The translations under genes and the position numbers were made by a program. The notes under the pieces were generated by a model. That model was not told where the DNA came from. It ran no database searches and was given only the letters and a program-made list of their open reading frames with translations. DNA of 64,000 nt from Cellulomonas wangsupingiae. Its GTDB lineage: Bacteria > Actinomycetota > Actinomycetes > Actinomycetales > Cellulomonadaceae. This document shows positions 8,182 to 16,497 of this stretch, piece by piece (within the stretch, counting starts at the first letter, position 1; the number at the start of each line of letters is the position of its first letter). The DNA is taken from NCBI RefSeq assembly GCF_024508275.1, contig NZ_CP101989.1, positions 496,001 through 560,000 of the forward strand, given 5' to 3'.

Positions 8182-8200
8182 GGGTCTTGCCGCAAGACCC
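8182..8200 (-). promoter_or_regulatory. Rifamycin-associated element (RAE)-like palindrome upstream of helR
   Basis: On the minus strand the 19 bases read GGGTCTTGCGGCAAGACCC. From memory, the published RAE consensus is GGGGCTTGCGGCAAGGCCC, so this differs at two compensating positions and stays a perfect palindrome. It lies just downstream of a possible -10 hexamer TATAGC (8213-8208, minus strand) and upstream of both possible helR starts. RAEs are known before rifamycin-inactivating genes and helR in actinomycetes, where rifamycin induces expression. Confidence 0.8.
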
Positions 8201-8281
8201 CCGGTGCGCTATACGTTGGAAACGGAGGCGAGCCTACGCGCGTTGCTCGCAGGCATCGCCATGGCTGGGTAAAGTCCTCCC

Positions 8282-10243
8282 ATGGCAATCGCTATCCACG
8301 TGTCCGTCCACGGATCCGACGACGCCGCCGGCACCCCGGACGCCCCGCTGCGCACGATCGACCGCGCGGCCCAGCTCGCCCGCCCCGGTGACACCGTCAC
8401 CGTCCACGCCGGCACCTACCGCGAGTGGGTCCGCCCTCGCCGCGGCGGTCGCAGCGAGGACCGCCGCATCACCTACCAGGCCGCTCCCGGTGAGCACGTG
8501 CGCATCACGGGTTCCGAGCAGGTCACCGGCTGGGAGCCGGTCGGCGGCGGCGTGTGGCGCGTCGAGGTGCCGAACACGCTCTTCGGCGAGGTCAACCCGT
8601 TCGCCGTCGAGATCGACGGCGACTGGATCGTCCGCCCCGGCCGTGACGACCCGAAGAAGCACCTCGGTGCCGTGTACCTGGACGGCCGTCGTCTCCTCGA
8701 GGTCGCGAGCGTCGACGCCGTCGCGTCCGCCCCGCGCCGCACCGAGCTCGTGGACGACTGGACCGGGACCACCGTCCCCGTCCCCGACCCCGACTGGACG
8801 CAGCGCGTCTGGCACGCCGAGGTGGGCGCCGACGTCACGACGATCCACGCGGGCTTCGGCGACGCGGACCCGAACGCGGCGCTGGTCGAGATCAACGTGC
8901 GTCCCACGGTCTTCTGGCCGACCGACCACCACGTCGACTTCATCACCGTGCGCGGCTTCGAGCTCGCGCAGGCGGCGACGCAGTGGGCACCCCCGACGGC
9001 GAACCAGCCGGGCCTCGTCGGCCCCAACTGGGCGCGCGGCTGGGTCATCGAGGACAACGACATCCACGACGCGACGTGCTCGGCGGTCTCGCTGGGCAAG
9101 GAGGCGTCGACGGGCGACAACTACGCGTCCGACCGCGGCGACAAGCCCGGCTACCAGTACCAGCTCGAGTCGGTGTTCGCCGCCCGCCAGATCGGCTGGG
9201 ACCGCGAGCACATCGGCTCGCACGTCGTGCGGCGCAACCGCATCCACCACTGCGGCCAGAACGCGGTCGTGGGGCACCTGGGCTGCGTGTTCTCGCGCAT
9301 CGAGGACAACCACATCCACGACATCGCCAACGACCGCGAGTTCTACGGGCACGAGATCGCGGGTATCAAGCTGCACGCGCCGATCGACGTCGTCATCGCG
9401 AACAACCGCATCCACGACTGCTCGCTGGGCATCTGGCTGGACTGGCAGACGCAGGGCACGCGCATCACGCGCAACGTCCTGTGGGACAACAGCCGTGACC
9501 TGTTCATCGAGGTCAGCCACGGCCCGTACGTCGTCGACCACAACGTCCTGGCGTCGCCCGTGTCGGTGGAGAACCACAGCCAGGGCGGTGCGTACGTGCG
9601 CAACCTGCTGTGCGGGACCGTCGGCCTCAAGCAGATGCTGGATCGCGCGACGCCGTACCACCGGCCGCACTCCACGCAGGTCGCCGGCTACGCGATCACC
9701 CTGACGGGCGACGACCGCTGGATCGGCAACGTGTTCGCCGGTGGCGACCTCGACGTCGCGTACGCGCCCACGTCGTGGGGCCGCATCGGCTCGCAGACGG
9801 GCACCAGCGCGTACGACGGCTACCCCACGTCGCTCGAGCAGTACCTGACGGAGATGGGCGACCGCTGGGACGGCGACCACAACCGCTTCGCCAGCCGCGT
9901 GCAGCCGTACTGGTCGCGCGGCAACGTCTTCGTCGGCGGGGCGCGCCCCGCGGACGTCGAGTCCGACCCGCTGGTGCTCGACGGGCCGGCGCGCGTCGAG
10001 GTCGTCACGACCGACGACGGCGTCTGGCTCGAGGTCGACGTGCCCGGGGCCGACGCCGCCGTGCTCGACCTGGTCACGGGCACCGACCTGCCGCCCACGC
10101 GGCTGGTCGGGGCCGACTTCGAGGAGCCCGACGGCGGCACGCTGCGCCTCGACACGGACCTGCTGGGCGACAGCCTGGTCGGCACGTTCCCCGCCGGCCC
10201 GCTCGCCGGTGGCCTGACGGGCGCCCGGGTGCGCCTGGCCTGA
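8282..10243 (+). CDS. GH120 beta-xylosidase (right-handed parallel beta-helix)
   Basis: A 653-residue protein that resembles, nearly end to end, GH120 beta-xylosidase XylC of Thermoanaerobacterium as I recall its sequence. Matching stretches include AGTYREWVRP, ATQWAPPTANQPGL, GPNWARGWVIEDNDIHD and KPGYQYQLE. The catalytic pair of that family (Asp nucleophile, Glu acid/base, 23 residues apart) is present as D387 in GIWLDWQ and E410 in FIEVSHGPY. It should release xylose from short xylo-oligosaccharides. There is no signal peptide, so it acts in the cytoplasm on imported oligomers. It stands alone, with a hairpin after its stop and no transporter next to it. The start is ATG 8282. Confidence 0.88.
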   Translation: MAIAIHVSVHGSDDAAGTPDAPLRTIDRAAQLARPGDTVTVHAGTYREWVRPRRGGRSEDRRITYQAAPGEHVRITGSEQVTGWEPVGGGVWRVEVPNTLFGEVNPFAVEIDGDWIVRPGRDDPKKHLGAVYLDGRRLLEVASVDAVASAPRRTELVDDWTGTTVPVPDPDWTQRVWHAEVGADVTTIHAGFGDADPNAALVEINVRPTVFWPTDHHVDFITVRGFELAQAATQWAPPTANQPGLVGPNWARGWVIEDNDIHDATCSAVSLGKEASTGDNYASDRGDKPGYQYQLESVFAARQIGWDREHIGSHVVRRNRIHHCGQNAVVGHLGCVFSRIEDNHIHDIANDREFYGHEIAGIKLHAPIDVVIANNRIHDCSLGIWLDWQTQGTRITRNVLWDNSRDLFIEVSHGPYVVDHNVLASPVSVENHSQGGAYVRNLLCGTVGLKQMLDRATPYHRPHSTQVAGYAITLTGDDRWIGNVFAGGDLDVAYAPTSWGRIGSQTGTSAYDGYPTSLEQYLTEMGDRWDGDHNRFASRVQPYWSRGNVFVGGARPADVESDPLVLDGPARVEVVTTDDGVWLEVDVPGADAAVLDLVTGTDLPPTRLVGADFEEPDGGTLRLDTDLLGDSLVGTFPAGPLAGGLTGARVRLA

Positions 10244-10262
10244 GCCCCGCCGACGGGCACGC

Positions 10263-10317
10263 CCCGTGAGACAGAGGAATCCGGGCACTGAAGTCCCGGA
10301 TTTCTCTGTCTCACGGG
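10263..10317 (+). terminator. 23-bp stem hairpin after the xylosidase gene
   Basis: Positions 10263-10285 pair with 10295-10317 over 23 bp with a single G-U, around a 9-nt loop that can pair three more bases. It starts 20 nt after the stop codon and has no U-tract. Its arm GTGAGACAGAGGAATCCGG resembles the GTGAGAGTGCAATCCAG repeat unit at 48 kb. Confidence 0.72.
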
Positions 10318-10432
10318 TGGGTCGGGGGGTGGTGGCAGGAGGCGCTAGCGTGGCGGGGGCCGTTTGGTCGTCGCGCCGGGTCGGCGCGAACCCGTCGCGG
10401 CCCGCCACAGCCCTCACCGACGGAAAGCCCGC

Positions 10433-11983
10433 ATGCCTGACGACCGACCGACCCCGCCCTCCGCCGATCCCGCACCCGTGGTGGCCCCCGCCGTCCCCGA
10501 GGCCGACGAGTCCTTCTCGGTACTCGCGGCCCTGCGGTCCCCGCGTCGGCTGCGCACCGAGGTGCTCGCAGGGCTCGTCGTGGCGCTGGCCCTCATCCCC
10601 GAGGCGATCGCGTTCTCGGTGATCGCCGGCGTCGACCCGCGGGTCGGGCTGTTCGCGTCGTTCACGATGGCCGTGACGATCGCGTTCCTCGGTGGCCGGC
10701 CCGCGATGATCTCGGCCGCCACGGGGGCGGTCGCCCTGGTCGTCGCGCCGGTCGCGCGCGAGCACGGCGTCGACCACCTCATGGCCACGATCGTCCTGGC
10801 GGGCGTCATCCAGGTGGCGCTGGCGCTCCTCGGGGTGGCCCGGCTCATGCGGTTCATCCCGCGCTCCGTCATGGTCGGCTTCGTCAACGCGCTGGCGATC
10901 CTCGTCCTCATGTCCCAGGTGCCGCACGTCGTGGGCGTGCCGTGGCTCGTGTACCCGTTGGTCGCCGTCGGCGTCCTGGTCATCGTGCTGCTGCCGCGCT
11001 GGACGACGGCCGTCCCCCCGCCGCTCGTCGCGGTCGTGCTGCTCACGGGCGCCGCCGTGCTCGCCGGCCTCGACGTGCCCACCGTCGGCGACGAGGGCGC
11101 CCTGCCCGAGTCGCTGCCGTCGCTGCTGTGGCCCGACGTGCCGCCCACCCTCGACACCCTGCGGACCATCGCGCCCTTCGCGGTGGCCGTGGCGTTCGTC
11201 GGGCTCCTGGAGTCCCTGCTGACCGCCAAGCTCGTCGACGACATCACGGACACGCACTCGGACAAGACCCGCGAGGCGTGGGGCCAGGGCGGCGCCAACA
11301 TCGTCACCGGGCTGTTCGGCGGCATGGGCGGCTGCGCGGTCATCGGCCAGACGATGATGAACGTGAAGATCTCCGGTGCCCGCACCCGGATCTCCACGTT
11401 CCTGGCCGGGGTGTTCCTGCTCGTCCTCGTCGTAGGGCTGGGCGACGTGGTGGCGGTCATCCCGATGGCCGCGCTCGTCGCGGTGATGATCATGGTGTCC
11501 GTGGGGGCCTTCGACTGGCACTCGGTCCACCCGCGCACCCTGCGCCGCATGCCGCGCTCGGAGACGGCCGTGATGCTCACGACCGTCGTCGTCACCGTCG
11601 CCAGCCACAACCTCGCCTACGGCGTCCTGGCGGGCGTCCTGCTGGCCATGGTCCTGTTCGCCCGCCGCGTCGCCCACGTCACCACGGTCACCCGGCTCGA
11701 CGCGAGCGACGACGACGGCCGCCGCGTGTACGCCGTCGAGGGGCAGCTGTTCTTCGCGTCGTCGAACGACCTCGTCTACCAGTTCGACTACGCCGGCGAC
11801 CCCGACGACGTCGTCATCGACATGAGCCGCGCGCACGTGTGGGACGCGTCCACGGTCGCGACCCTCGACGCCATCACGCACAAGTACGCGACGCGCGGCA
11901 AGACCGTCACCATCGTCGGCATGGACGCGCACAGCGCCGAGCGGCACGGCCGCCTCGCCGGCAACCTGGGAGCGGGGCACTGA
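10433..11983 (+). CDS. SulP-family anion transporter with C-terminal STAS domain
   Basis: A 516-residue SLC26/SulP permease. After a short Pro-rich cytoplasmic tail come ~12 hydrophobic segments, starting with GLVVALALIPEAIAFSVIAGV, the conserved SulP opening. The family motif GLFGGMGGCAVIGQT follows at ~295-310. Residues ~425-510 form a STAS domain (DDVVIDMSRAHVWDASTVATLD). It should move sulfate, bicarbonate or carboxylates. The shorter start at ATG 10433 is used because GGAAAG lies 7 nt upstream and the longer version adds an Arg-rich, non-conserved stretch. The substrate cannot be told from sequence. Confidence 0.9.
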   Translation: MPDDRPTPPSADPAPVVAPAVPEADESFSVLAALRSPRRLRTEVLAGLVVALALIPEAIAFSVIAGVDPRVGLFASFTMAVTIAFLGGRPAMISAATGAVALVVAPVAREHGVDHLMATIVLAGVIQVALALLGVARLMRFIPRSVMVGFVNALAILVLMSQVPHVVGVPWLVYPLVAVGVLVIVLLPRWTTAVPPPLVAVVLLTGAAVLAGLDVPTVGDEGALPESLPSLLWPDVPPTLDTLRTIAPFAVAVAFVGLLESLLTAKLVDDITDTHSDKTREAWGQGGANIVTGLFGGMGGCAVIGQTMMNVKISGARTRISTFLAGVFLLVLVVGLGDVVAVIPMAALVAVMIMVSVGAFDWHSVHPRTLRRMPRSETAVMLTTVVVTVASHNLAYGVLAGVLLAMVLFARRVAHVTTVTRLDASDDDGRRVYAVEGQLFFASSNDLVYQFDYAGDPDDVVIDMSRAHVWDASTVATLDAITHKYATRGKTVTIVGMDAHSAERHGRLAGNLGAGH

Positions 11984-12003
11984 GCCTGGCGACCGCCGGC
12001 GCG

Positions 12004-12033
12004 CGCCGAGTGCTCACGCGCCGAGTGCTCACG
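12004..12033. repeat. Tandem 15-bp duplication across the anti-sigma stop codon
   Basis: CGCCGAGTGCTCACG occurs twice head to tail (12004-12018, 12019-12033). On the minus strand each copy carries a TGA, so the anti-sigma gene ends at the first and has a second in-frame stop right behind it. Confidence 0.7.
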
Positions 12034-12877
12034 CGTCGAGCGCGCCCCGCACCACCGACACCCCGGAGTGCGCGGGCTCGCCGTCCAGCGGCTCGTCGCT
12101 GACGTCGACCACCGGGTACTCGGCGAGGTCCAGGTCGGCCGGTAGCGCGAACGTGCCGCTCGTGCCGTCGAGCGTCCCGAGGCTGACCAGGCCCGACACG
12201 TCGGGCCGCAGCAGCCAGACCTCGAGGAACCCGTCCCCCTGGGGGGCGGAGTCCAGGTCGACGACGAGCTCGCGCGACCCGTCGCGGGCCGTGCGCACCT
12301 CGGCCGTGCCGGTCGGCGACCAGCCGGGCAAGGGCTCCAGCACCGCGGACGCCAGGACCGTCGACGGGTCCGTCCGCAGCTGCACCCAGGCGGTCGCGCC
12401 GGCACCACCGACCACGAGACCGGCCGCCGCGGCGACCGCCAGCCACGCGCGGCGCACCCGCCGGCGCGACGCGAGCGGTGTGACGGTGGCGAGGGGCGGC
12501 TCCGCGGGCGCGCCGGGCGCCGAGGGGTCGGCGGCCGGCGGCGGGGGAGCGGTCGGCGCGGCGTCCGGGTGCTCGACGTCCGACCGCTCGACGTCCGACC
12601 GTTCCGTGAGCTCGCCGCGCGCAGCCGCGTGCGCGCGCTCGCCCAGCCCCAGCTCGGCCGCCACGCGGCCCCACACCTGCGGGTCGGGCGTCACGAGGTG
12701 CGGGTCGGGGCCGGACTCGCGGGCCAGGGCGGCGACGCCGTGCAGCGCCGCGAGCTCGTCCGCGCACCGCGGGCACGCCGCGACGTGGTCGTGGTCGTCG
12801 GCGGTGCCCACCTGCTCACCGAGCGCGAGGAGGGCGAGCGTCTCGTCGTCCACGTGCAGGTCATCGAACGGCACCAT
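12029..12877 (-). CDS. rskA: Anti-sigma factor, RskA/anti-sigma-K type
   Basis: A 282-residue membrane anti-sigma factor. The N-terminal zinc-associated anti-sigma (ZAS) motif is H31-x3-C35-x2-C38 (HVAACPRC). A Pro/Ala-rich linker (~85-125) leads to one membrane helix ([21 protein letters not shown], ~140-160). The outside domain (~165-280) is the anti-sigma-K (RskA) C-terminal domain, with [20 protein letters not shown] and a [17 protein letters not shown] tail. It should hold the neighbouring ECF sigma factor until regulated proteolysis frees it. The gene overlaps the sigma gene by 17 bp. Confidence 0.85.
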   Translation of the reverse strand: MVPFDDLHVDDETLALLALGEQVGTADDHDHVAACPRCADELAALHGVAALARESGPDPHLVTPDPQVWGRVAAELGLGERAHAAARGELTERSDVERSDVEHPDAAPTAPPPPAADPSAPGAPAEPPLATVTPLASRRRVRRAWLAVAAAAGLVVGGAGATAWVQLRTDPSTVLASAVLEPLPGWSPTGTAEVRTARDGSRELVVDLDSAPQGDGFLEVWLLRPDVSGLVSLGTLDGTSGTFALPADLDLAEYPVVDVSDEPLDGEPAHSGVSVVRGALDA

Positions 12878-13451
12878 CCACCTCCCATCGGGTCCGCAGG
12901 CGCGCCAGGCTACGCCGCACGTGACTCTTCACGGTCCCGAGCGGCAGTCCCAGTCTGACGGCGATCTGGTCGTGCGTGAGGTCGTCGAAGAACGCGAGCC
13001 GCAGGATCGTGCGCTGCGGGTCACCGAGGTCGTCGAGGGCGTCGGCCACGACCACCCGGTCGACGACCCGCTGGTCGAGCGTCGCCACCGGGACGCGCTG
13101 CGGGTCCGCGGCCACCTCCGGCTGCTCGCGGACGCGGCGCTCGCGGGAGCGTCGTTCGTGGGCGTCGGCGACGGCGTGCCGGGTGATGCCCAGCAGCCAC
13201 GCCGGCAGTCGGGCACGGTCCGGGTCGAAACGTGCACGCCCTCGCCACGCCTCCACGAACACCTGCTGGGTGACGTCCTCGGCCTCCGTCCGGTCGCCGA
13301 GCGAGCGCAGCGCGACCGTGTGCACCAGGGCCGACCACCGGCGGTACGCCTCGCCGATCGCCGCCTCGTCCCCCGACGCGAAGGCACGACCCAGCCCTTC
13401 CACGTCGTCGGGCACGGTGGCCGACGTGCTCACCCGCGCTCCTTCCGTCAC
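12861..13451 (-). CDS. sigK: ECF RNA polymerase sigma factor (SigK-like)
   Basis: A 196-residue ECF sigma factor. Region 2 spans ~25-95 ([17 protein letters not shown], then [14 protein letters not shown] and the [17 protein letters not shown] segment that contacts the -10). Region 4 spans ~135-190 ([37 protein letters not shown]). It belongs with the RskA-type anti-sigma encoded directly after it. It is the third gene of DUF4397-sortase-sigma-anti-sigma, so it likely activates this surface operon. GTG 13433 is an alternative start. A GGAAG-N17-CGTC candidate ECF promoter precedes the operon. Confidence 0.88.
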   Translation of the reverse strand: MTEGARVSTSATVPDDVEGLGRAFASGDEAAIGEAYRRWSALVHTVALRSLGDRTEAEDVTQQVFVEAWRGRARFDPDRARLPAWLLGITRHAVADAHERRSRERRVREQPEVAADPQRVPVATLDQRVVDRVVVADALDDLGDPQRTILRLAFFDDLTHDQIAVRLGLPLGTVKSHVRRSLARLRTRWEVDGAVR

Positions 13452-13490
13452 CGTCCCGGTACCGCGCGCACGGGGTGCGCTTCACGGCGC

Positions 13491-14231
13491 TCATCCACCT
13501 GCGCCGTCCACGACGGGGTCGGCGGTCACCGCGACGTTGTCGGCATAGTGCCCCACTTCGCGGTCGAACGCTCCCCCACAGGTGACCAGGACGAGTCGTG
13601 GCGCCCCTTCGCGGTCGAACCACTGCTCGACCGGCGCGTCCTGCTTGGGCACCTGGGTGACGTCCCGCACGACGTACGGGTGCACGACGCCGTCCGCGGT
13701 GGTGACCTCCACGCGCGCCCCGGGCGCCACCTCGCGCAGGCGGGAGAACGGGCCGATGCCGGTCGTCCACGAGTCGACGTGCGCGGCCAGGACGGTGGCG
13801 CCGGCGGGGTCGCCCGGTGCGGGGTTGAAGCGGTACCAGCCGGCGCGGCCCGCGTCCTGCGGGATCTCCATCGTCCCGTCCTCCTCCACGCCCACGGCGT
13901 CGATGGGCATGTCCAGGCCCAGGTCGGGCACGACCAGCCGCGTCGGCGCGGGGGCGGCCGCGGGCGCCGGCTGCGCCCCGAGGTCCGCGTCGCGCAGCGG
14001 CACGTCCGGGCCGGCCGGCCCCGCCGAGGGCGACGTGGTCGGCACCGCCGACGTGGGCGGTGCCGTGGGGGGTGCCGGCGCGTCGGCGGTGGTGGACCCG
14101 CACGCCGCGGCGAGTGCCAGCAGGGTGGCCAGCGCCGCCGCGCGCGTGGTGCGCGCGCGGCGGCGGGCGGTGCGGGTGCCCGGCGACCGACCGTCTGAGG
14201 TCGGCCGGCCGCCGGGCACGTCGTGGGTCAC
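13491..14231 (-). CDS. Class F sortase
   Basis: A 246-residue sortase. An N-terminal hydrophobic segment (~30-44, LATLLALAAACG) is a lipobox-like or membrane anchor. A Pro/Thr/Ser-rich spacer (50-97) follows, then the sortase domain. Catalytic candidates are H151 (AAHVDSW), C218 (VLVTCGG) and R224, the usual His-Cys-Arg triad. Start GTG 14231 has GGAGGCGGAG upstream and leaves 20 bp to the DUF4397 gene. The likely client is that DUF4397 protein or another wall protein, but no LPxTG is obvious in the neighbour. Confidence 0.85.
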   Translation of the reverse strand: MTHDVPGGRPTSDGRSPGTRTARRRARTTRAAALATLLALAAACGSTTADAPAPPTAPPTSAVPTTSPSAGPAGPDVPLRDADLGAQPAPAAAPAPTRLVVPDLGLDMPIDAVGVEEDGTMEIPQDAGRAGWYRFNPAPGDPAGATVLAAHVDSWTTGIGPFSRLREVAPGARVEVTTADGVVHPYVVRDVTQVPKQDAPVEQWFDREGAPRLVLVTCGGAFDREVGHYADNVAVTADPVVDGAGG

Positions 14232-14251
14232 GGTGCTCCGCCTCCGGAGGG

Positions 14252-15094
14252 TCAGCGACCGACCGTCGCGCGGCGGGACACCGCGCGGCCGGCCAGAGCC
14301 AGACCGGTGACGCCGCCGACGACGAGCATGGTCAGCGCGACCGGCAGGACCGGCGAGCTGTCGGCCGCGAGGCCCACCTGGCCGGCCTGCACGCCCGCCG
14401 GGTCGGAGTGCAGCCCCGTGACGGTCTGCGTCGCGAGCGCGAGGTTGCCCGCGTCGAGCGAGCCCCATGCGTAGACGACGGTCAGGGCGCCCTCGGTGAC
14501 GGGGACGTCGGCCGGGCCGAGCAGCGCGGGCTCGGTGGTCCCCGCCGCGACGACGGAGGCCGACACCGTGCCGGCCGGCAGGTCGAGCGTCTGCTCGTTC
14601 GGGTTGCTCAGGTTGGTGATGACGGCCTGACCACCGGCGAGGACGTCGACGGCGGGAGCCGCGGCGACGTGGCGCACCGTGAGCCGACCCTGGCCGGCCG
14701 CGGTGGGTGCCGTGTCGTTGGTGAAGAGCGTGGCGGTCGGGGCGCCGGCGGCGTCGAGGTGCGCCACGGCGGTGTAGTTCTTGCCGCCCTCGAGCGGGAG
14801 GTCGACCGGGCCGATCGCCGGCGACGACGCGTCGGTCGCGTCCGCGGCCGTGATCGCCACGGTGTAGGTCCCGGCCGGCAGGTCGAGGGGGCCGGCGAGG
14901 GTGCCGGGCGTGAAGTCGTCGAGCGTCCGCTCGCCGTTCACCCACACGTCCACCGTGAGGTCGGGGACGCCGTGCAGCACCGAGAGCTTGGCGGTGCTGC
15001 CGGTGGCCGCGGTCGCGGGCAGTGCCGCGAACGTGGCGACGAGGCCGAGGGCCAGAGCACCGGCGGCCGTGCCGGTGAGGAGTCGTGCGCGCAT
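14252..15094 (-). CDS. DUF4397 surface protein with C-terminal membrane anchor
   Basis: A 280-residue exported protein. A signal peptide (~1-31, ending ATAATG) precedes two DUF4397 beta-sandwich repeats: one opens KLSVLHGVPDLTVDVWVNG and the second LTVRHVAAAPAVDVLAGG. A C-terminal helix (VLPVALTMLVVGGVTGLALAG) is followed by Arg residues, as in wall-sorting signals, but no clear LPxTG is present. ATG 15094 was chosen because the signal peptide begins there and GGAAGGA precedes it. It is the first gene of the sortase/sigma operon. The DUF4397 function is unknown; an adhesive or stalk role is inferred. Confidence 0.82.
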   Translation of the reverse strand: MRARLLTGTAAGALALGLVATFAALPATAATGSTAKLSVLHGVPDLTVDVWVNGERTLDDFTPGTLAGPLDLPAGTYTVAITAADATDASSPAIGPVDLPLEGGKNYTAVAHLDAAGAPTATLFTNDTAPTAAGQGRLTVRHVAAAPAVDVLAGGQAVITNLSNPNEQTLDLPAGTVSASVVAAGTTEPALLGPADVPVTEGALTVVYAWGSLDAGNLALATQTVTGLHSDPAGVQAGQVGLAADSSPVLPVALTMLVVGGVTGLALAGRAVSRRATVGR

Positions 15095-15132
15095 CGAGGG
15101 GGTCCTTCCATGGGGCCCGCGCGATGGCGGGC

Positions 15133-15158
15133 GACGACGTGCTGACACCCCTACTTCC
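15133..15158 (-). promoter_or_regulatory. Candidate ECF-sigma promoter for the DUF4397-sortase operon
   Basis: On the minus strand GGAAG (15158-15154) and CGTC (15136-15133) are separated by 17 nt, which matches the generic ECF pattern GGAA-N16/17-CGTC. It lies ~40 nt before ATG 15094. Mycobacterial SigK uses a different -35, so the match is to ECF promoters in general. Confidence 0.4.
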
Positions 15159-15241
15159 CTCGGGCGGGCGCATCCGGATGCACCCGGGGCGAGTTTTCTT
15201 CCGCGGGCCGCCGGCGCCGGTGCCGGGCGGGCGCCGTCGAG

Positions 15242-15267
15242 GGGCGTCCGGACCTGCACGGACGCCC
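15242..15267. repeat. Perfect 9-bp stem hairpin in the DUF4397/DUF1540 gap
   Basis: GGGCGTCCG (15242-15250) pairs with CGGACGCCC (15259-15267) around 8 nt, and TTT follows on the plus strand. No plus-strand gene ends here, so it may be an upstream leader structure or operator, not a terminator. Confidence 0.45.
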
Positions 15268-15404
15268 TTTGCGCAACAGCGACCTTGCGTTAAAAACCGC
15301 CTCTGACCTGCAGGTAAGCCAGTACTTGCTTGCTGGCGGGGGCCGCCGGACGGGTCTAGCGTCGACACGTACGCCCCACGTCCCACTCCCCGGAGGTTCC
15401 CCAG

Positions 15405-15701
15405 ATGAGCACCCTCGCAGAGCTCCCCCCCGTGGCCGAGTGCTCGGTCGCCGGCTGCTCGTACAACGACCACTCGTCCTGCCACGCCGCCGCCGTGACC
15501 ATCGGTGGGACCGGGGACGCGCAGTGCGCCACGTTCATCCCGCTGAGCGTCAAGGGCGGCCTGGACCGCGTCGTCTCGCACGTCGGCGCGTGCCAGCGCC
15601 AGGACTGCTCGCACAACTCCCACCTGGAGTGCGGCGCGCCGTCCGTGCGCATCGGCGCCGGGCACGACCTCGCCGACTGCCTCACGTACGCGCCGCTCTG
15701 A
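15405..15701 (+). CDS. DUF1540 protein (two Cys-rich repeats)
   Basis: A 98-residue protein with two copies of the DUF1540 cysteine pattern. The first has C14, C18, C26 and C41 (ECSVAGCSYNDHSSCHA ... QCATF). The second repeats it (ACQRQDCSHNSHLEC ... DCLTY). Four Cys per copy suggest metal binding, probably zinc, but the function is unknown. ATG 15405 has GGAGG 10 nt upstream. It is monocistronic and convergent with the APH-like gene. Confidence 0.85.
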   Translation: MSTLAELPPVAECSVAGCSYNDHSSCHAAAVTIGGTGDAQCATFIPLSVKGGLDRVVSHVGACQRQDCSHNSHLECGAPSVRIGAGHDLADCLTYAPL

Positions 15702-15731
15702 CGCGCCCGCCGGTCGGGGGTGACTGGTCGG

Positions 15732-16487
15732 TCAGGGGTGCGCGGTGACGTCCACCATCGCGCGCACGAGCGCCGCGGCCTGCGGGACGAGCTCGCGCTC
15801 GCCCGGCAGGAGCAGCGGCGCGACGGCGCGCAGGCCCGCCGCGTCCTCCAGCGCCGGGACCGGTGAGACGTCGCTGGCGTGCAGGAACGCCGCCAGCAGC
15901 ACGCGGGCGGCCTGCGAGTAGTCGCCGCCGGCGTCGACGACGACCTCGGCGATGAGCACCGCGGTGATCGCCACGTCCAGCTCCGCGGTGCCGGTGCGCG
16001 CGTTGGCCCAGTCGACGACGCCGGGGCCGGACTCCGTGAGGATGACGTTGCCGGGGTGCAGGTCGAGGTGCACGACGACGGGACCGCCGCTCAGCGACGG
16101 CCAGTCGTGGTCCGCGGCGACCTTCCACGACTCGGGTGCGGGCACCCCGTGCAGCCCGGCGTGCAGGTCGGCCAGCACCTGCGCGGCGTCCGGGAGCGAG
16201 ATCTCGCCTGCACCGAGGGCCTGCAGGAGCGTCGGGCCGTGCAGCCGCGTCATGACGATGTCCGAGCCCGACGCGTCCAGCACGTCCGGCGAGGGGAAGC
16301 CGTGGGCGTGCACGTGCCGCAGGAGCGCGACCTCGGGTGCCGCGTCCCGACCCTCGCGGTAGCGCCGCAGCACGCGCTCGTCGTCGAGCGCGTACACGTC
16401 GGCCGACGTGCCGGACGTCAGGAGCGGTCCGGGGACGTCAGCAGGCGGCGCCTCGCCGCCCTCCGGGATCACGTCGGCCGGGGGCAT
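15732..16487 (-). CDS. Aminoglycoside phosphotransferase (APH)-like kinase family protein
   Basis: A 251-residue small-molecule kinase-fold protein. The N-lobe has SGTSADVYALDDERVLRRYR, a modified glycine loop and lysine strand. The catalytic loop is VVHLDLHPGNVIL (HxDxxxxN; ~residue 135-147), and the metal motif is GVVDWANA, with Asp as in the DFG position. It may phosphorylate a sugar, choline or antibiotic. ATG 16487 is preferred over the longer GTG-extended frame because that would overlap the upstream GGDEF stop at 16498. The substrate is unknown. Confidence 0.82.
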   Translation of the reverse strand: MPPADVIPEGGEAPPADVPGPLLTSGTSADVYALDDERVLRRYREGRDAAPEVALLRHVHAHGFPSPDVLDASGSDIVMTRLHGPTLLQALGAGEISLPDAAQVLADLHAGLHGVPAPESWKVAADHDWPSLSGGPVVVHLDLHPGNVILTESGPGVVDWANARTGTAELDVAITAVLIAEVVVDAGGDYSQAARVLLAAFLHASDVSPVPALEDAAGLRAVAPLLLPGERELVPQAAALVRAMVDVTAHP

Positions 16488-16497
16488 GCCATCGACG

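Larger units (their letters stand above)
15095..15404. other. 310-bp intergenic region between the DUF4397 and DUF1540 genes
   Basis: This divergent gap holds the candidate ECF promoter (15133-15158, minus strand), a perfect hairpin (15242-15267), a 10-bp palindrome ACCTGCAGGT (15306-15315) and a nearby GCCAG/CTGGC inverted pair. No ORF of interest is seen. Confidence 0.6.

Noticed and set aside
8234..11980. 1248-residue minus-strand frame across the xylosidase and SulP genes
   Set aside because: It spans two well-supported plus-strand genes and their intergenic hairpin, has His/Asp/Arg-rich repetitive composition and no domain.
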